DNA of 64,000 nt, from positions 1-64,000 of the forward strand of contig NZ_JAPMLT010000005.1 in assembly GCF_026410385.1 (NCBI RefSeq), written 5' to 3'. Numbering within the stretch: the stretch's first letter is position 1; the number at the start of each line of letters is the position of its first letter. The stretch comes from Tumebacillus lacus (GTDB lineage Bacteria > Bacillota > Bacilli > Tumebacillales > Tumebacillaceae). Shown in pieces: positions 37,595-45,554 of the stretch. Under the pieces are notes generated by a model that searched no databases, was not told where the DNA came from, and saw only the letters and a list, made by a program, of their open reading frames with translations. A program made the position numbers and the translations under genes.

Positions 37595-37699
37595 GTGTAT
37601 CCACAGTCATGTGGGTAACTATTGTGAATATTGTGGACAATTCACCCGCGCCTTGGGGATAAACCTTGGGCGGGGGTGTTTTTGCTATCTTTACCCACA
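37519..37699. other. Cluster of five DnaA-box-like 9-mers
   Basis: On the minus strand TTATCCACA (37519-37527) is a perfect DnaA box; TTACCCACA (37610-37618) and TTGTCCACA (37632-37640) each carry one change. On the plus strand GTATCCACA (37597-37605) and TTACCCACA (37691-37699) each carry one change. Five in 181 bp is dense. The site is not beside dnaA/dnaN, so titration or a regulatory cluster is more likely than an origin. Confidence 0.45.
37642..37685 (+). terminator. Probable terminator after mutY
   Basis: CACCCGCGCC and GGGCGGGGGTG form an imperfect GC-rich stem followed by TTTTT. Confidence 0.6.
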
Positions 37700-37702
37700 A
37701 GA

Positions 37703-37737
37703 GAAAAACCTTGAACGGCGGGGGAGCCGATCAAGGT
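37703..37737 (-). terminator. Terminator of the SUKH gene
   Basis: On the minus strand ACCTTGATCGGC pairs with GCCGTTCAAGGT, followed by TTTTTC. Confidence 0.75.
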
Positions 37738-37745
37738 CAGGGGTG

Positions 37746-38207
37746 TTAGAGTTCTTGGTTTACCAGATCCAATAGAAAATCACCGAAATCAGATGCAACC
37801 ACTGCAAACGTTTGTTGGTCTACATCAATCCCAGGGAAAAATTGCACGACAGTTGGTTCATGGGGATGATTAAAATCGAGACAGAGGAGTTCCCCGTTGC
37901 CAGAGTCATAGATCACAAGCAAATGATTCGGCAGTTTGATCTCTCGCCTTTCCGTTAGCGTATACCAGATGGCATCCGGAACTGAGGAATTCTCAAAATC
38001 GTCACCAATAATCCCATAAATCTCTTGTGCGCCAAAATTGCCCGCCCCAAAGGACTTGAGAAAATCCAAGTATGTACCTGAAAATTTCAGTCCGGTCGCT
38101 TCTTGCGCGAAGGCGATAAGTTCATCGGAACGTGGTCCAATGAAAAAGCCTTTTTCCTTGTTTGTCAGGATCTTGGCTTTTGCTTCTAGATAGGTGTCCA
38201 AACTCAT
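37746..38207 (-). CDS. SMI1/KNR4 (SUKH) family immunity protein
   Basis: This 153-residue protein has SUKH-type features: the N-terminal helix ELIAFAQEATGLKFSGTYLDFLKSFGAGNFGAQ followed by YGI, VIYDSGNGELLCLD and a C-terminal FGDFLLDLVN. Its ATG overlaps the toxin stop codon (ATGA), with GGGGAGG inside the toxin gene, so the two are translationally coupled. SUKH proteins neutralise nuclease toxins of polymorphic toxin systems. Cognate immunity to the upstream LHH nuclease is a strong inference. Confidence 0.85.
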   Translation of the reverse strand: MSLDTYLEAKAKILTNKEKGFFIGPRSDELIAFAQEATGLKFSGTYLDFLKSFGAGNFGAQEIYGIIGDDFENSSVPDAIWYTLTERREIKLPNHLLVIYDSGNGELLCLDFNHPHEPTVVQFFPGIDVDQQTFAVVASDFGDFLLDLVNQEL

Positions 38208-39529
38208 GGATGATCCTCCCCGTCACTTAAAGTCGCAGCCCTGTTTTTCCAGTACTCTGATTTCCATTTATTAAATTCAGTTCTGTTTATACCGGACGGA
38301 ACTGTATGAGGGTTAATATGAAGTACTTTGGTGTTTTCTTGATGGAAAGTTTGTGTAACTTCAGCGATGGAACTTTCATTTCTTTGTGTCATGTGATGTA
38401 GATTGACAGATTTCCCATCCGGACCAATCGGTGCCAAACCCTGTTGCATTCTCTGGATGTTTGTCCGCCCCATAGCATCAGTCTTATTAGGGTCAATAAT
38501 ATCATTTCTTTGGTAGACTTTCACTTCCTTAAACTCGGTTACTCGATTCCAATACATATTCTCAGGAATATAACCCTGACTACTTTGAGATCGCTTGAAA
38601 CTCCCGCCGACAGCTGTGATTGCGGCGGCCATGCCGAGGACGGCGCCGTCTTGGTAGTACTGTTTCATCGCATACTCGGTGTATCCTTCTTGCTGGATCA
38701 GCTCTTTTCCGTGGGCACCGTTTTGGATCTGGTCTTGCCAGTGCTTGTTTCGTTCCTCCTCGGCCGAGATCCTGCTGATTTCGTTTTCTAGGTCATCGGC
38801 TGTCAGTTTGGAATAGGATTGCTCACAGAAGACGCGGGCAGCCTCTGTACGGTCTTCATCAGAGAGCCAGAGGGATTGAGATTGTTTGTGGTACTCGATC
38901 AGGATGGTCATGGCGTCGGATCGGCGGTTGGCTTCGATTTGATCGGCTGTCAGCGTGGGTGCGCCTGTTTCTTCTTCGAGCAGATCGGGGTGTCGACTGT
39001 AATACTCCTGCCAGTGCTTCGGAAGACCTTCGAGAAGGGGAGAAACGGCATCCGCACCGGGTACTAAATTCGGCGGGATCATCTTGGCGATCATCTGAAA
39101 CTCAGTCGATGCCTGTGAGTCGGCGTTGCTCGCTTCGGCATCGGCTTGATGTCGCAACTGAGCCGCTTGGTGACGGAGGTGCTGACGGGTGTGGATACTG
39201 TCGAGGGAGTCATCCCCATACTCGAATGCCTGCTGGTCGAGCCGGTCGGCATGGCGGCGAAGTTCCAGCACCTGCTCCATTCGTATCGCGAACCGGCTTA
39301 ATGTATGGGCGACGCTCTCAAAGGCACTGCTTGCTTTCTTCACATAGGCTGCCAATCGCTCGCCACGCAAAAGGAAAGACTGCGATCCTTCTCCCGACCA
39401 TCCGTCCGATCCTTGTCGGACGCTGGTGGCCGTTTGTTCCAGTTGGAGCGACTGCCGTTGCAACTCCTGCGCGGCCGCCGCAAATCGGTGGGCTCCGTAA
39501 CGCAACGTATTTGGGTCGGCTGTAATCAA
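38204..39529 (-). CDS. WXG-type secreted polymorphic toxin with C-terminal LHH nuclease domain
   Basis: This 441-residue protein starts at TTG 39529 with AAGGAG 8 nt upstream. Residues 1-100 form a WXG100/ESX-like helical hairpin (GWSGEGSQSF holds the W-x-G turn). A long helical middle region follows. The C-terminus has NLHHMTQRNESS and HINPHTVPSGINRTEFNKW, matching the LHH type of HNH/ENDO VII nucleases. No Sec signal, as expected for type VII secretion. No T7SS machinery is in the window. Confidence 0.85.
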   Translation of the reverse strand: MITADPNTLRYGAHRFAAAAQELQRQSLQLEQTATSVRQGSDGWSGEGSQSFLLRGERLAAYVKKASSAFESVAHTLSRFAIRMEQVLELRRHADRLDQQAFEYGDDSLDSIHTRQHLRHQAAQLRHQADAEASNADSQASTEFQMIAKMIPPNLVPGADAVSPLLEGLPKHWQEYYSRHPDLLEEETGAPTLTADQIEANRRSDAMTILIEYHKQSQSLWLSDEDRTEAARVFCEQSYSKLTADDLENEISRISAEEERNKHWQDQIQNGAHGKELIQQEGYTEYAMKQYYQDGAVLGMAAAITAVGGSFKRSQSSQGYIPENMYWNRVTEFKEVKVYQRNDIIDPNKTDAMGRTNIQRMQQGLAPIGPDGKSVNLHHMTQRNESSIAEVTQTFHQENTKVLHINPHTVPSGINRTEFNKWKSEYWKNRAATLSDGEDHP

Positions 39530-39551
39530 AGGTTGTGTCTCCTTTTATTCC

Positions 39552-39977
39552 TTAGTGCTTGGTGTTGATAACTACGGAGCCGTCCACGTATAATTTCCAC
39601 CGACCCATGTCTTTGACGACCGGGATTTGGATGGGCGTTGGTTTGAAGTCTTTCGAGGAGAGTTCCAATGTTGCCACGTACTGGTTGCCGTCGCCTTTCT
39701 TTATCGAGATGAACTTTACTTTTTCGCGGTCTTCTTGCTTGATTCGCTGTTCATACTCCTCTCTGAGTTGGGCTTTGTTCGTTACACGAGTATCGATCAC
39801 GTACTTTAACATCGTGTCAATGTCATCGTTTTCGTAGCCGTTCAGGTACTCCTGAACAGATCTGGCTGCCAGTTGCTCATCATCTTGCGAGGCTGTCGTT
39901 GAATTGACGAAAACACCGCCGGCGATCAGTGCGCCTGCAACGAGTGCAGCGGTAAGGAATTTGGATGTACGTGTCAT
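39552..39977 (-). CDS. Exported small protein, NTF2-like
   Basis: This 141-residue protein starts at ATG 39977 (MTRTSKFLTAALVAGALIAGG), with AAGGAG 10 nt upstream. It has a signal peptide without a lipobox Cys, then a domain whose EYLNGYENDDIDTMLKYVIDTR helix and C-terminal strands look like an NTF2/DUF4878 fold. It lies 22 nt upstream of the toxin gene on the same strand and is probably cotranscribed. A secretion-accessory role is speculative. Confidence 0.7.
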   Translation of the reverse strand: MTRTSKFLTAALVAGALIAGGVFVNSTTASQDDEQLAARSVQEYLNGYENDDIDTMLKYVIDTRVTNKAQLREEYEQRIKQEDREKVKFISIKKGDGNQYVATLELSSKDFKPTPIQIPVVKDMGRWKLYVDGSVVINTKH

Positions 39978-40114
39978 GTCTTGGTTCACTCCTTGTTGTA
40001 TGTCTAGCATTTTTTGGTTTTAAATGGTAATGATAATGTTATAATATCAGTATTCGATTGTGAGTCAATGTGCTTTCGTGAAAATCGCAATTTGGACGAT
40101 GAGGAGGAAGTCTA

Positions 40115-40288
40115 ATGAAAAACCGCTTTATGATTGGGTTGGCAGTAGCGGTGGTGACAGTCGCGACTGTGTCAGGATTTGTATCGACTAAAAACGAAAT
40201 GGCTCAAAAGTCAACGTCCGAGCCATCAGTACTCCGTCAACACGCGCAGTTTTCTCCACCAGACCCATCGATAACTCGTTATTCGTAA
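40115..40288 (+). CDS. Putative pheromone propeptide, copy A
   Basis: This 57-residue peptide begins MKNRFMIGLAVAVVTVATV, a positively charged start plus a hydrophobic Sec-type signal. It ends with a polar tail containing FSPPDPSITRYS. GAGGAGG lies 7-8 nt upstream. The first five residues and the upstream ribosome-site context match the peptide gene at 41734. The C-terminal PP-D-P-S-I aligns with PP-N-P-I-I there. It is closed by its own terminator before the receptor gene. Its small size, Sec signal and polar tail fit Phr/NprX/PapR-type propeptides. Confidence 0.7.
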   Translation: MKNRFMIGLAVAVVTVATVSGFVSTKNEMAQKSTSEPSVLRQHAQFSPPDPSITRYS

Positions 40289-40294
40289 TTCTTT

Positions 40295-40328
40295 AAACCC
40301 CTTGCCTTCGTAGATGGCAAGGGGTTTT
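40295..40328 (+). terminator. Terminator after propeptide A
   Basis: AAACCCCTTGCC pairs with GGCAAGGGGTTTT. Confidence 0.85.
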
Positions 40329-40549
40329 CATATCGGATGAACAATTTTGAAGTAGTTGCGTACCAAAATAGACTCTGTTTGAAGCATGTGCAGATTGTCA
40401 TTAATCTTTTCAATATAATTAGAAATTCGTACAGATTATTCACTGGATGACCTATGCAATGAACAAGATATCCTTTATAATTGGCTGGTGATAATGTTTA
40501 TGGTCTATTTACTTTTATCTCTGTTTTGCTGATGAGGGGGATCGCGTCG

Positions 40550-41734
40550 GTGTCTACTGTTGAAAATACATCGGTTGCAAATGAAGTCAAAATGACTCTG
40601 CATAGAAGAATCGCAGAGATCATGCAAGAAAAGGGAGACTCCTTTTCGATCCGGGCTTTTTCATCTCGTTTAGGAATGAGTCGTGAAACATTGCGGCTGA
40701 TCGTGGCAGGTGAGCGTCCCGTAACTCAACTTGAATTGGAACGGATCGCTACTGGTTTGGGTCTGTCCGTCGAACGGCTGAAGAAAATGGACACTCTCTA
40801 CAAGGAGCAGGAAGTAGACCTCGTCTTGCACGCTACGAAAAGAACGAAAGTCATGTTGATGCGTGCTCTTGATTTTGCTAAAGAGCTGGTCGCGGTGTCC
40901 AGAGGAGGAACTGAACGTGGCAGTAATTTGCTTAGGTTGGGCAGAATCCAGTACTTTTTGCAGCAATACGATGAGGCCCATCATTCCTTTCAAAGCGCAT
41001 TAAAATATGCCGAAATCGTAAATGAGCAATTTGGCGAAACGTACCTACTTCATCGCTCTACGGGACTCTTGATGCTGACCCATACAATCCGCAAGGAGTA
41101 TTCGAATGTGGAGCATATGATTCAGTTGATGGAAACTGTTTTCCACCTGAATCCTGAAAAAATGGGCTACGTATATTACACACGGATGAAATGGAATGAG
41201 CATAAAGGGAATATCCGACTCGCAAAAGAAAACGCATATACAGCATTAGATTGGTTCAAACAAACTTGCGACATGGAGCAGATCGGCAAGGCGATGATCA
41301 ACGTCGCCCATTTTGAATACTGCACAAAAAATTACGAGGAGTCGGCACGTGTTCTTAACTCGGCGATAAAAATCCTGGAGCCTTTCGATTTTTCACTTCT
41401 GTTCGCCGTCAAGGAGTACACAAAGACGTTACTTAGACTTGGTGATTCTGTTGCAGCGATCAAGTTCATCGAGGAGTACTCGTATCTTGCGAACGACTAC
41501 CCTGATTTGCGGGGGAAGATTCAAATCATGTACACGCATGCAAAAAATGACCCCCAATATGCTGCAAGGATAAGTGAAGACCCTTCAATCAGTGCTGGTG
41601 TACGTTCATTAGCTTGCAAAAATCTTATGCAGTTCTTCAGTTTAAAAGATGACGCGAGCTCCGTAATGTTTTACTATAAGAAAGGAAGAATGATTTCAAA
41701 CAAAAGTGAGTTCTTCGACGAGGAGGAAATTTGA
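40550..41734 (+). CDS. HTH-TPR regulator, probable RRNPP-type peptide receptor
   Basis: About 394 residues from GTG 40550, which has GAGGGGG 10 nt upstream; a TATAAT lies at 40476-40481, so the longer reading from 40481 overlaps the promoter. An XRE-type HTH (about 15-75, SSRLGMSRETLRLIVAGER) is followed by repeated helical pairs of TPR type to the end (for example LGRIQYFLQQYDEAHHSFQSALKYAE). This is the architecture of NprR/PlcR/AimR-like receptors. Its stop codon shares one base with the ATG of a propeptide gene, the classic receptor-pheromone pairing. Confidence 0.85.
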   Translation: MSTVENTSVANEVKMTLHRRIAEIMQEKGDSFSIRAFSSRLGMSRETLRLIVAGERPVTQLELERIATGLGLSVERLKKMDTLYKEQEVDLVLHATKRTKVMLMRALDFAKELVAVSRGGTERGSNLLRLGRIQYFLQQYDEAHHSFQSALKYAEIVNEQFGETYLLHRSTGLLMLTHTIRKEYSNVEHMIQLMETVFHLNPEKMGYVYYTRMKWNEHKGNIRLAKENAYTALDWFKQTCDMEQIGKAMINVAHFEYCTKNYEESARVLNSAIKILEPFDFSLLFAVKEYTKTLLRLGDSVAAIKFIEEYSYLANDYPDLRGKIQIMYTHAKNDPQYAARISEDPSISAGVRSLACKNLMQFFSLKDDASSVMFYYKKGRMISNKSEFFDEEEI

Positions 41735-41868
41735 TGAAAAACCGCTTTGGGCAAGTGATGCTTTTTGCAGTGGTGGCGATTGCGATCATGCAGTTCACAA
41801 CGACCGCCATCGTTCAAACGAATGCTGAAACGATTCCGCCGAACCCGATCATCGCTGATAAGAAATAA
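41734..41868 (+). CDS. Putative pheromone propeptide, copy B
   Basis: This 44-residue peptide has a MKNRFGQVMLFAVVAIAIM signal-like N-terminus and the tail NAETIPPNPIIADKK. The ATG overlaps the receptor TGA by one base (TGATG), and AGGAGG within the receptor's last codons lies 7 nt upstream. It is immediately followed by a terminator. It is the likely cognate pheromone precursor of the receptor; the mature peptide probably comes from the Pro-rich C-terminus. Confidence 0.75.
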   Translation: MKNRFGQVMLFAVVAIAIMQFTTTAIVQTNAETIPPNPIIADKK

Positions 41869-41875
41869 CTTGTTC

Positions 41876-41904
41876 CCCCTCGTATAAAAACGAGGGGCTT
41901 TTTT
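41876..41904 (+). terminator. Terminator of the receptor-propeptide operon
   Basis: CCCCTCGT and ACGAGGGG around ATAAAA, followed by CTTTTTT. Confidence 0.92.
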
Positions 41905-41966
41905 GTACACCAGTCCGTTATGACAATTGCCACAACAAATAAATGACCATTTTATACTTGCTATTG

Positions 41967-41998
41967 CCGACTCAATATCGTGGAGTCGGTTTATTCTT
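41967..41998 (+). terminator. Hairpin with T-rich tail upstream of the second HTH-TPR gene
   Basis: CCGACTC (41967-41973) pairs with GAGTCGG (41983-41989), followed by TTTATTCTTTTT. It lies about 50 bases before the start of the next regulator, so it could be a second terminator or a leader attenuator. Confidence 0.55.
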
Positions 41999-42039
41999 TT
42001 TACACGGAGTCATTTATTTTGGGATGGTGATTGTAAAAG

Positions 42040-43329
42040 ATGTTTTCACTCGGACAACGCATACGTGAACTTCGCCTCAAACAGGGGCTGACTCAGATCG
42101 ACTTGGCAAAAGAGCTGTGCACGCCCAGCATGATCTCGCAGATCGAGTCGGACAAAGCGAGACCTTCTTACAAGATGCTGTTTGCCATCGCGGAACGGCT
42201 GGATGTGCCGCTGGAAAAGTTGCTGGTGGATGTGGATCTGAACATGGAATACGTGTCGACCTACAAAATGGCGCGGGCGATGGTGAGGTCTAAACGGTTT
42301 GCTTCCGCGATCCCGTTGCTGCGCGACCTGCTGGAGACGCCGCGTGCGCAGATCTCGACGATGGACATTCTCTTTGAACTGGGTGTGTGTTTGGTTCAAA
42401 CGAACGAACTGGCAGAGGCGGAACAGACGCTGACTCAGGTGCAGGAATTGGCGATCATGCGGCAGGATCATCAGTTGCTCGCCGCTGTCTGGAAGGAACT
42501 CGGCGAGATCGAGTTTCGACACAGGCGGTACCAACTCGCGGTCCATCACTGGCAGAAGGCTCTGGCGAATGCGGAACAGATGGACGAGCAGGACGTGTAT
42601 TTGAAAGCGGAACTTTTGTATCGCATGGGGCAGACGTACAACCAGACGGGGCAGGCCGTCGAAGCTCTGGAACTCTATGACCGCGCTGCTCGGATGTACG
42701 AGAGTATGGAGAGCCTTCACGAGATGGCGCAGGTGTATCTGGGGCTTGGCATCTCGTATCAGCAGATGAACGATCATGAGAAAGCGGCCGAGTACTCGGA
42801 GCGGGCTGCGTCGATCTTTGAGGGCTTGGAGAATGTGTTGATGACGATCAAAACGGAGATTCACAACGCCTCCTTGTACGCGCAAACGGGTCGGGTCGTG
42901 GAAGCGGAGGAGATGCTGATGCGAGCGATCCATAAGTTGAGCGGCATGGGGGACAAGGAGATCGAAGGGATCGCCTATGCGGAACTGGCGCAGGTGTTTT
43001 TGTGCAAAGGGGATATGGATCAAGCAGAAGCGGCTTGTCAGCAAGCGCGGATGCTCCTCCCTGAACTGCATCTGGATCAGGCGAAGATCAATCGCACTCT
43101 TGGCGAGGTGGCGCTGTGCCGAGGGCAGACAGAGGAAGCGATCCGCCGGTTGCAGATGGCCGTGGATGGATATAGACGATTGGATGCGGCGCGGGAGTGC
43201 GAGGAGACGATGTATCGACTGGCTCAGATCTACCGCAGCCAAGGCGAGTATGAGCGACAGGCAGAGGTGCTGGAGAAGATGCGGGATGTGGTGAAGGAGG
43301 CGTTGGGGAGGAGAGGGATAGAGTTGTGA
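42040..43329 (+). CDS. Second HTH-TPR transcriptional regulator (NprR-like)
   Basis: This 429-residue protein has an N-terminal XRE HTH (about 1-65, IRELRLKQGLTQIDLAKEL) and then about nine TPR units to the end (for example GLGISYQQMNDHEKAAEYSERAASIFE). It has higher GC than the first receptor and only distant similarity to it. No propeptide ORF with a signal sequence follows; a terminator begins 10 nt after the stop. It may use a peptide from elsewhere or respond to the adjacent ones. Confidence 0.88.
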   Translation: MFSLGQRIRELRLKQGLTQIDLAKELCTPSMISQIESDKARPSYKMLFAIAERLDVPLEKLLVDVDLNMEYVSTYKMARAMVRSKRFASAIPLLRDLLETPRAQISTMDILFELGVCLVQTNELAEAEQTLTQVQELAIMRQDHQLLAAVWKELGEIEFRHRRYQLAVHHWQKALANAEQMDEQDVYLKAELLYRMGQTYNQTGQAVEALELYDRAARMYESMESLHEMAQVYLGLGISYQQMNDHEKAAEYSERAASIFEGLENVLMTIKTEIHNASLYAQTGRVVEAEEMLMRAIHKLSGMGDKEIEGIAYAELAQVFLCKGDMDQAEAACQQARMLLPELHLDQAKINRTLGEVALCRGQTEEAIRRLQMAVDGYRRLDAARECEETMYRLAQIYRSQGEYERQAEVLEKMRDVVKEALGRRGIEL

Positions 43330-43338
43330 GGGGAGATT

Positions 43339-43383
43339 GAAGAAAAGGAGAAACAATTTTGGACGTCTCTCCTTTTCTTCATC
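43339..43383. terminator. Bidirectional terminator
   Basis: GAAGAAAAGGAGA and TCTCCTTTTCTTC form a perfect 13-bp stem between the convergent HTH-TPR and transglycosylase-HNH genes. Confidence 0.88.
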
Positions 43384-44890
43384 AAGTTTTTTTGAGGATA
43401 TCTTTCAAAGTTTCGACCTTGATCCACGGTCGTTTTCGGTGAAGCATGCGATGGCAGTTTGAACATACGAGGGCTAAGTCTTCTACTTTTGATTCTTTCT
43501 CTCCTTGCATTTCGGAGAGAGGTTTGATGTGGTGTGCTTCGATGTAGTCGATGCCGATGTCACCGTATCTTTCATAGAAGGAAAAAAGACAAACTTGGCA
43601 ACGCAGGAGAGGGTCTTGTTGCTTCGCGATCTGTTTCGCTTTTTTAATTAGGGATTGGCTTCGCTCGTAGGAGCGATGTATTTTGTATTGAGCGCGGCCT
43701 TCCGGGAAGTACTGTTCATCTTCATCGAATGGTGGCTCGGTGGTTGGGTTTGATTCTTCATGTAACTGTTGGTAGTAAATATAGGTGTTATGAAACCCGC
43801 GCCTTCTGTTTCGATTATTTCCACGGAAGATGATGACGTCGATACCGATTTCAGTGCAGATGTTGCACTTGCAGTCTTTCCACGGTCTGTCTTCCAAGGT
43901 TCGACGGTACGCATTTCGGTTTTGGTTACGCTCTTCACCGAGGTGTTGGTCGTATGCGAGGATCGCGTCAAGGGTGGAGTCGATGTCTTTTTCACCGGCA
44001 TCGAATGCGCGGATGGCAGTAAGAGCCTCGGTTTCAAGCTGTTTGTAGGTGTCCAAAGAACCACCATTCTCGGCGAGTGCTTGTTTGATACGGCCTTTAT
44101 TTTCTTGTGCTTCCGGTATACGAATGGCCGTATATGTGTTTCCATTATCCATAAAGTAATTTTTGCGCTTGTCCATAAAGGCACGCCGCAGAGGGGAGGC
44201 AGAATCAAAGGAAGTAACTCCGAGTGTATGTAGATGCTTCATAAAAGAAGCGTCCCTCAACACGCCACTCAGATGAAGTTGGAAATCAGTATCAGGGATC
44301 AGCGGTGTGATCGATTGCAAGATCTCAATTAATTTTTGATCAGGTGTTCGAGACAATCCGCCTAGGGAAACGGCCCTGTAGCCCATCTGGATCAGGGCGG
44401 CTACTTCGTATCGGCATGATTCAATTTCAACGCCGCCTGCGACTCCAACTGGGGTGAAGGTGCAATGGTTTTGTTTGTGCTTCTGAATAAATTCTTGAGC
44501 GCGGGACAATGTGAGCTCATAGTTTGACATCTCTACAGAAAGACCGTAATCGAACTCAAGCGACTGATAAAATTCTATTGCTTCGTCTGGCGTGTAGGCT
44601 TTGTGGTCAGCGTTTCTATAGGCTCCACAATCACCCATTAGCTGGACATGGTCGGGAAGGCGCAGCATGTTACGCAGTCCGAATTGGCGAATGAGTTTCT
44701 GTTTGCTTGGTGATTTTAAGCTCGAAGCTGAGATCAAGAGTCCGTCATAAGTGGGAGTATTGAAAATTTCATGGGCGTAATTGTCATGGTGCAACGGACG
44801 ACGCTTGGGGGTTGTCTGGTCGGTCAGGAAGTTAAATCCCGGATCTACGCGGTCATTATTTTCTGAGATGAAGTATTTCAGATCGGGCAA
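43382..44890 (-). CDS. DpdA-like TGT (7-deazaguanine transglycosylase) fused to an HNH endonuclease
   Basis: 502 residues from TTG 44890, which follows an in-frame stop directly. Residues about 1-260 resemble DpdA/TGT enzymes: DRVDPGF and YAHEIF near the start, GDCGAY (Asp87), GVAGG, GGLSRT, and SFDSASPLRR with the candidate nucleophile Asp229. A Cys/His cluster follows (DCKCNIC 339-345, FRGNNRNRRRGFHN 355-368). The C-terminus (431-486) is an HNH domain: CQVC, EAHHIKPLS, CSNCHRMLH. DpdA proteins swap DNA guanine for a 7-deazaguanine such as preQ0; McrA-like HNH enzymes cut modified or foreign DNA. One protein that both modifies and cleaves, or a base-exchange-guided nuclease, is inferred. No other dpd or preQ0 gene is in the window. 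AT-richer than surroundings. Confidence 0.82.
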   Translation of the reverse strand: MPDLKYFISENNDRVDPGFNFLTDQTTPKRRPLHHDNYAHEIFNTPTYDGLLISASSLKSPSKQKLIRQFGLRNMLRLPDHVQLMGDCGAYRNADHKAYTPDEAIEFYQSLEFDYGLSVEMSNYELTLSRAQEFIQKHKQNHCTFTPVGVAGGVEIESCRYEVAALIQMGYRAVSLGGLSRTPDQKLIEILQSITPLIPDTDFQLHLSGVLRDASFMKHLHTLGVTSFDSASPLRRAFMDKRKNYFMDNGNTYTAIRIPEAQENKGRIKQALAENGGSLDTYKQLETEALTAIRAFDAGEKDIDSTLDAILAYDQHLGEERNQNRNAYRRTLEDRPWKDCKCNICTEIGIDVIIFRGNNRNRRRGFHNTYIYYQQLHEESNPTTEPPFDEDEQYFPEGRAQYKIHRSYERSQSLIKKAKQIAKQQDPLLRCQVCLFSFYERYGDIGIDYIEAHHIKPLSEMQGEKESKVEDLALVCSNCHRMLHRKRPWIKVETLKDILKKT

Positions 44891-44962
44891 TCAGATCACT
44901 TCACTTTCAATGGCTGTAAAAAGTAATGAATCAATCGGTATACTACTTTTATAGAATAGCAC

Positions 44963-44991
44963 AAAAAAAGCGTCCCTTCATAGGGGCGCTC
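44963..44991 (-). terminator. Terminator of the minus-strand gene at 45012
   Basis: On the minus strand GCGCCCC pairs with GGGACGC, followed by TTTTTTT. Confidence 0.8.
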
Positions 44992-45011
44992 ATGTCTTCA
45001 CAGTAACTAAT

Positions 45012-45431
45012 TTAACTCACAGACCCGCATTGCACTTCATCCAACTCCACCACCGCTGACAGCCACACCGCCACCAACTCGCGCACCGGCTCCGTAATCT
45101 CTACAGCCGTGCCGCCTTCGTACATGCGTTGGTACAGGCTCTTCACCGATTGATCCTCGCCATGTTTGCGAGGGTGCTCCGGGCCGGTCAGGAGGTACAG
45201 GGCGGCTGCTTCTTGCAAGCCGCGCAAAAACTCGCGGTCTTCCTCTCCTGCAAACAGGAGCGTAATCTGGCATGGCCCGTGGGTGCTCTCCAAGATGATG
45301 TGGAGCTCCAGCGCTTGTTTGGTCGGGAGGACTTTCGCCTCCAGCGAGGTGCTGAGCACCGGGCAGGGCAGGACGCACCCGGTTACATACGGGGCATACT
45401 GACGGTCGAACAGCAGAAGGCCGGTTTCCAT
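45012..45431 (-). CDS. Hypothetical protein
   Basis: This 139-residue soluble protein begins METGLLLFDRQYAPYVTG. AAAGGAG lies 10 nt upstream and a terminator follows. It is a mixed alpha/beta protein with ELHIILESTHGPCQITLLFAG as its most regular strands. I do not recognise the family. It is isolated between the transglycosylase-HNH gene and a divergent gene. Confidence 0.7.
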   Translation of the reverse strand: METGLLLFDRQYAPYVTGCVLPCPVLSTSLEAKVLPTKQALELHIILESTHGPCQITLLFAGEEDREFLRGLQEAAALYLLTGPEHPRKHGEDQSVKSLYQRMYEGGTAVEITEPVRELVAVWLSAVVELDEVQCGSVS

Positions 45432-45554
45432 CGGGGGGACACTCCTTTGGGGTCGTCGAGGTTTGGTAGGTTCAGTATAGCCTGTTTTTTTAGAGGTTCC
45501 TTGTTATCTGTTTGAAAATATTGTAAACGCAAGAGAAAGAAGGTGCTCTCACCC

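Noticed and set aside
40022-40047. Fur- or Zur-like box upstream of propeptide A
   Set aside because: Only one half-site (TGATAAT) matches; the other half does not pair, and the stretch is mainly an AT-rich promoter with TATAAT.
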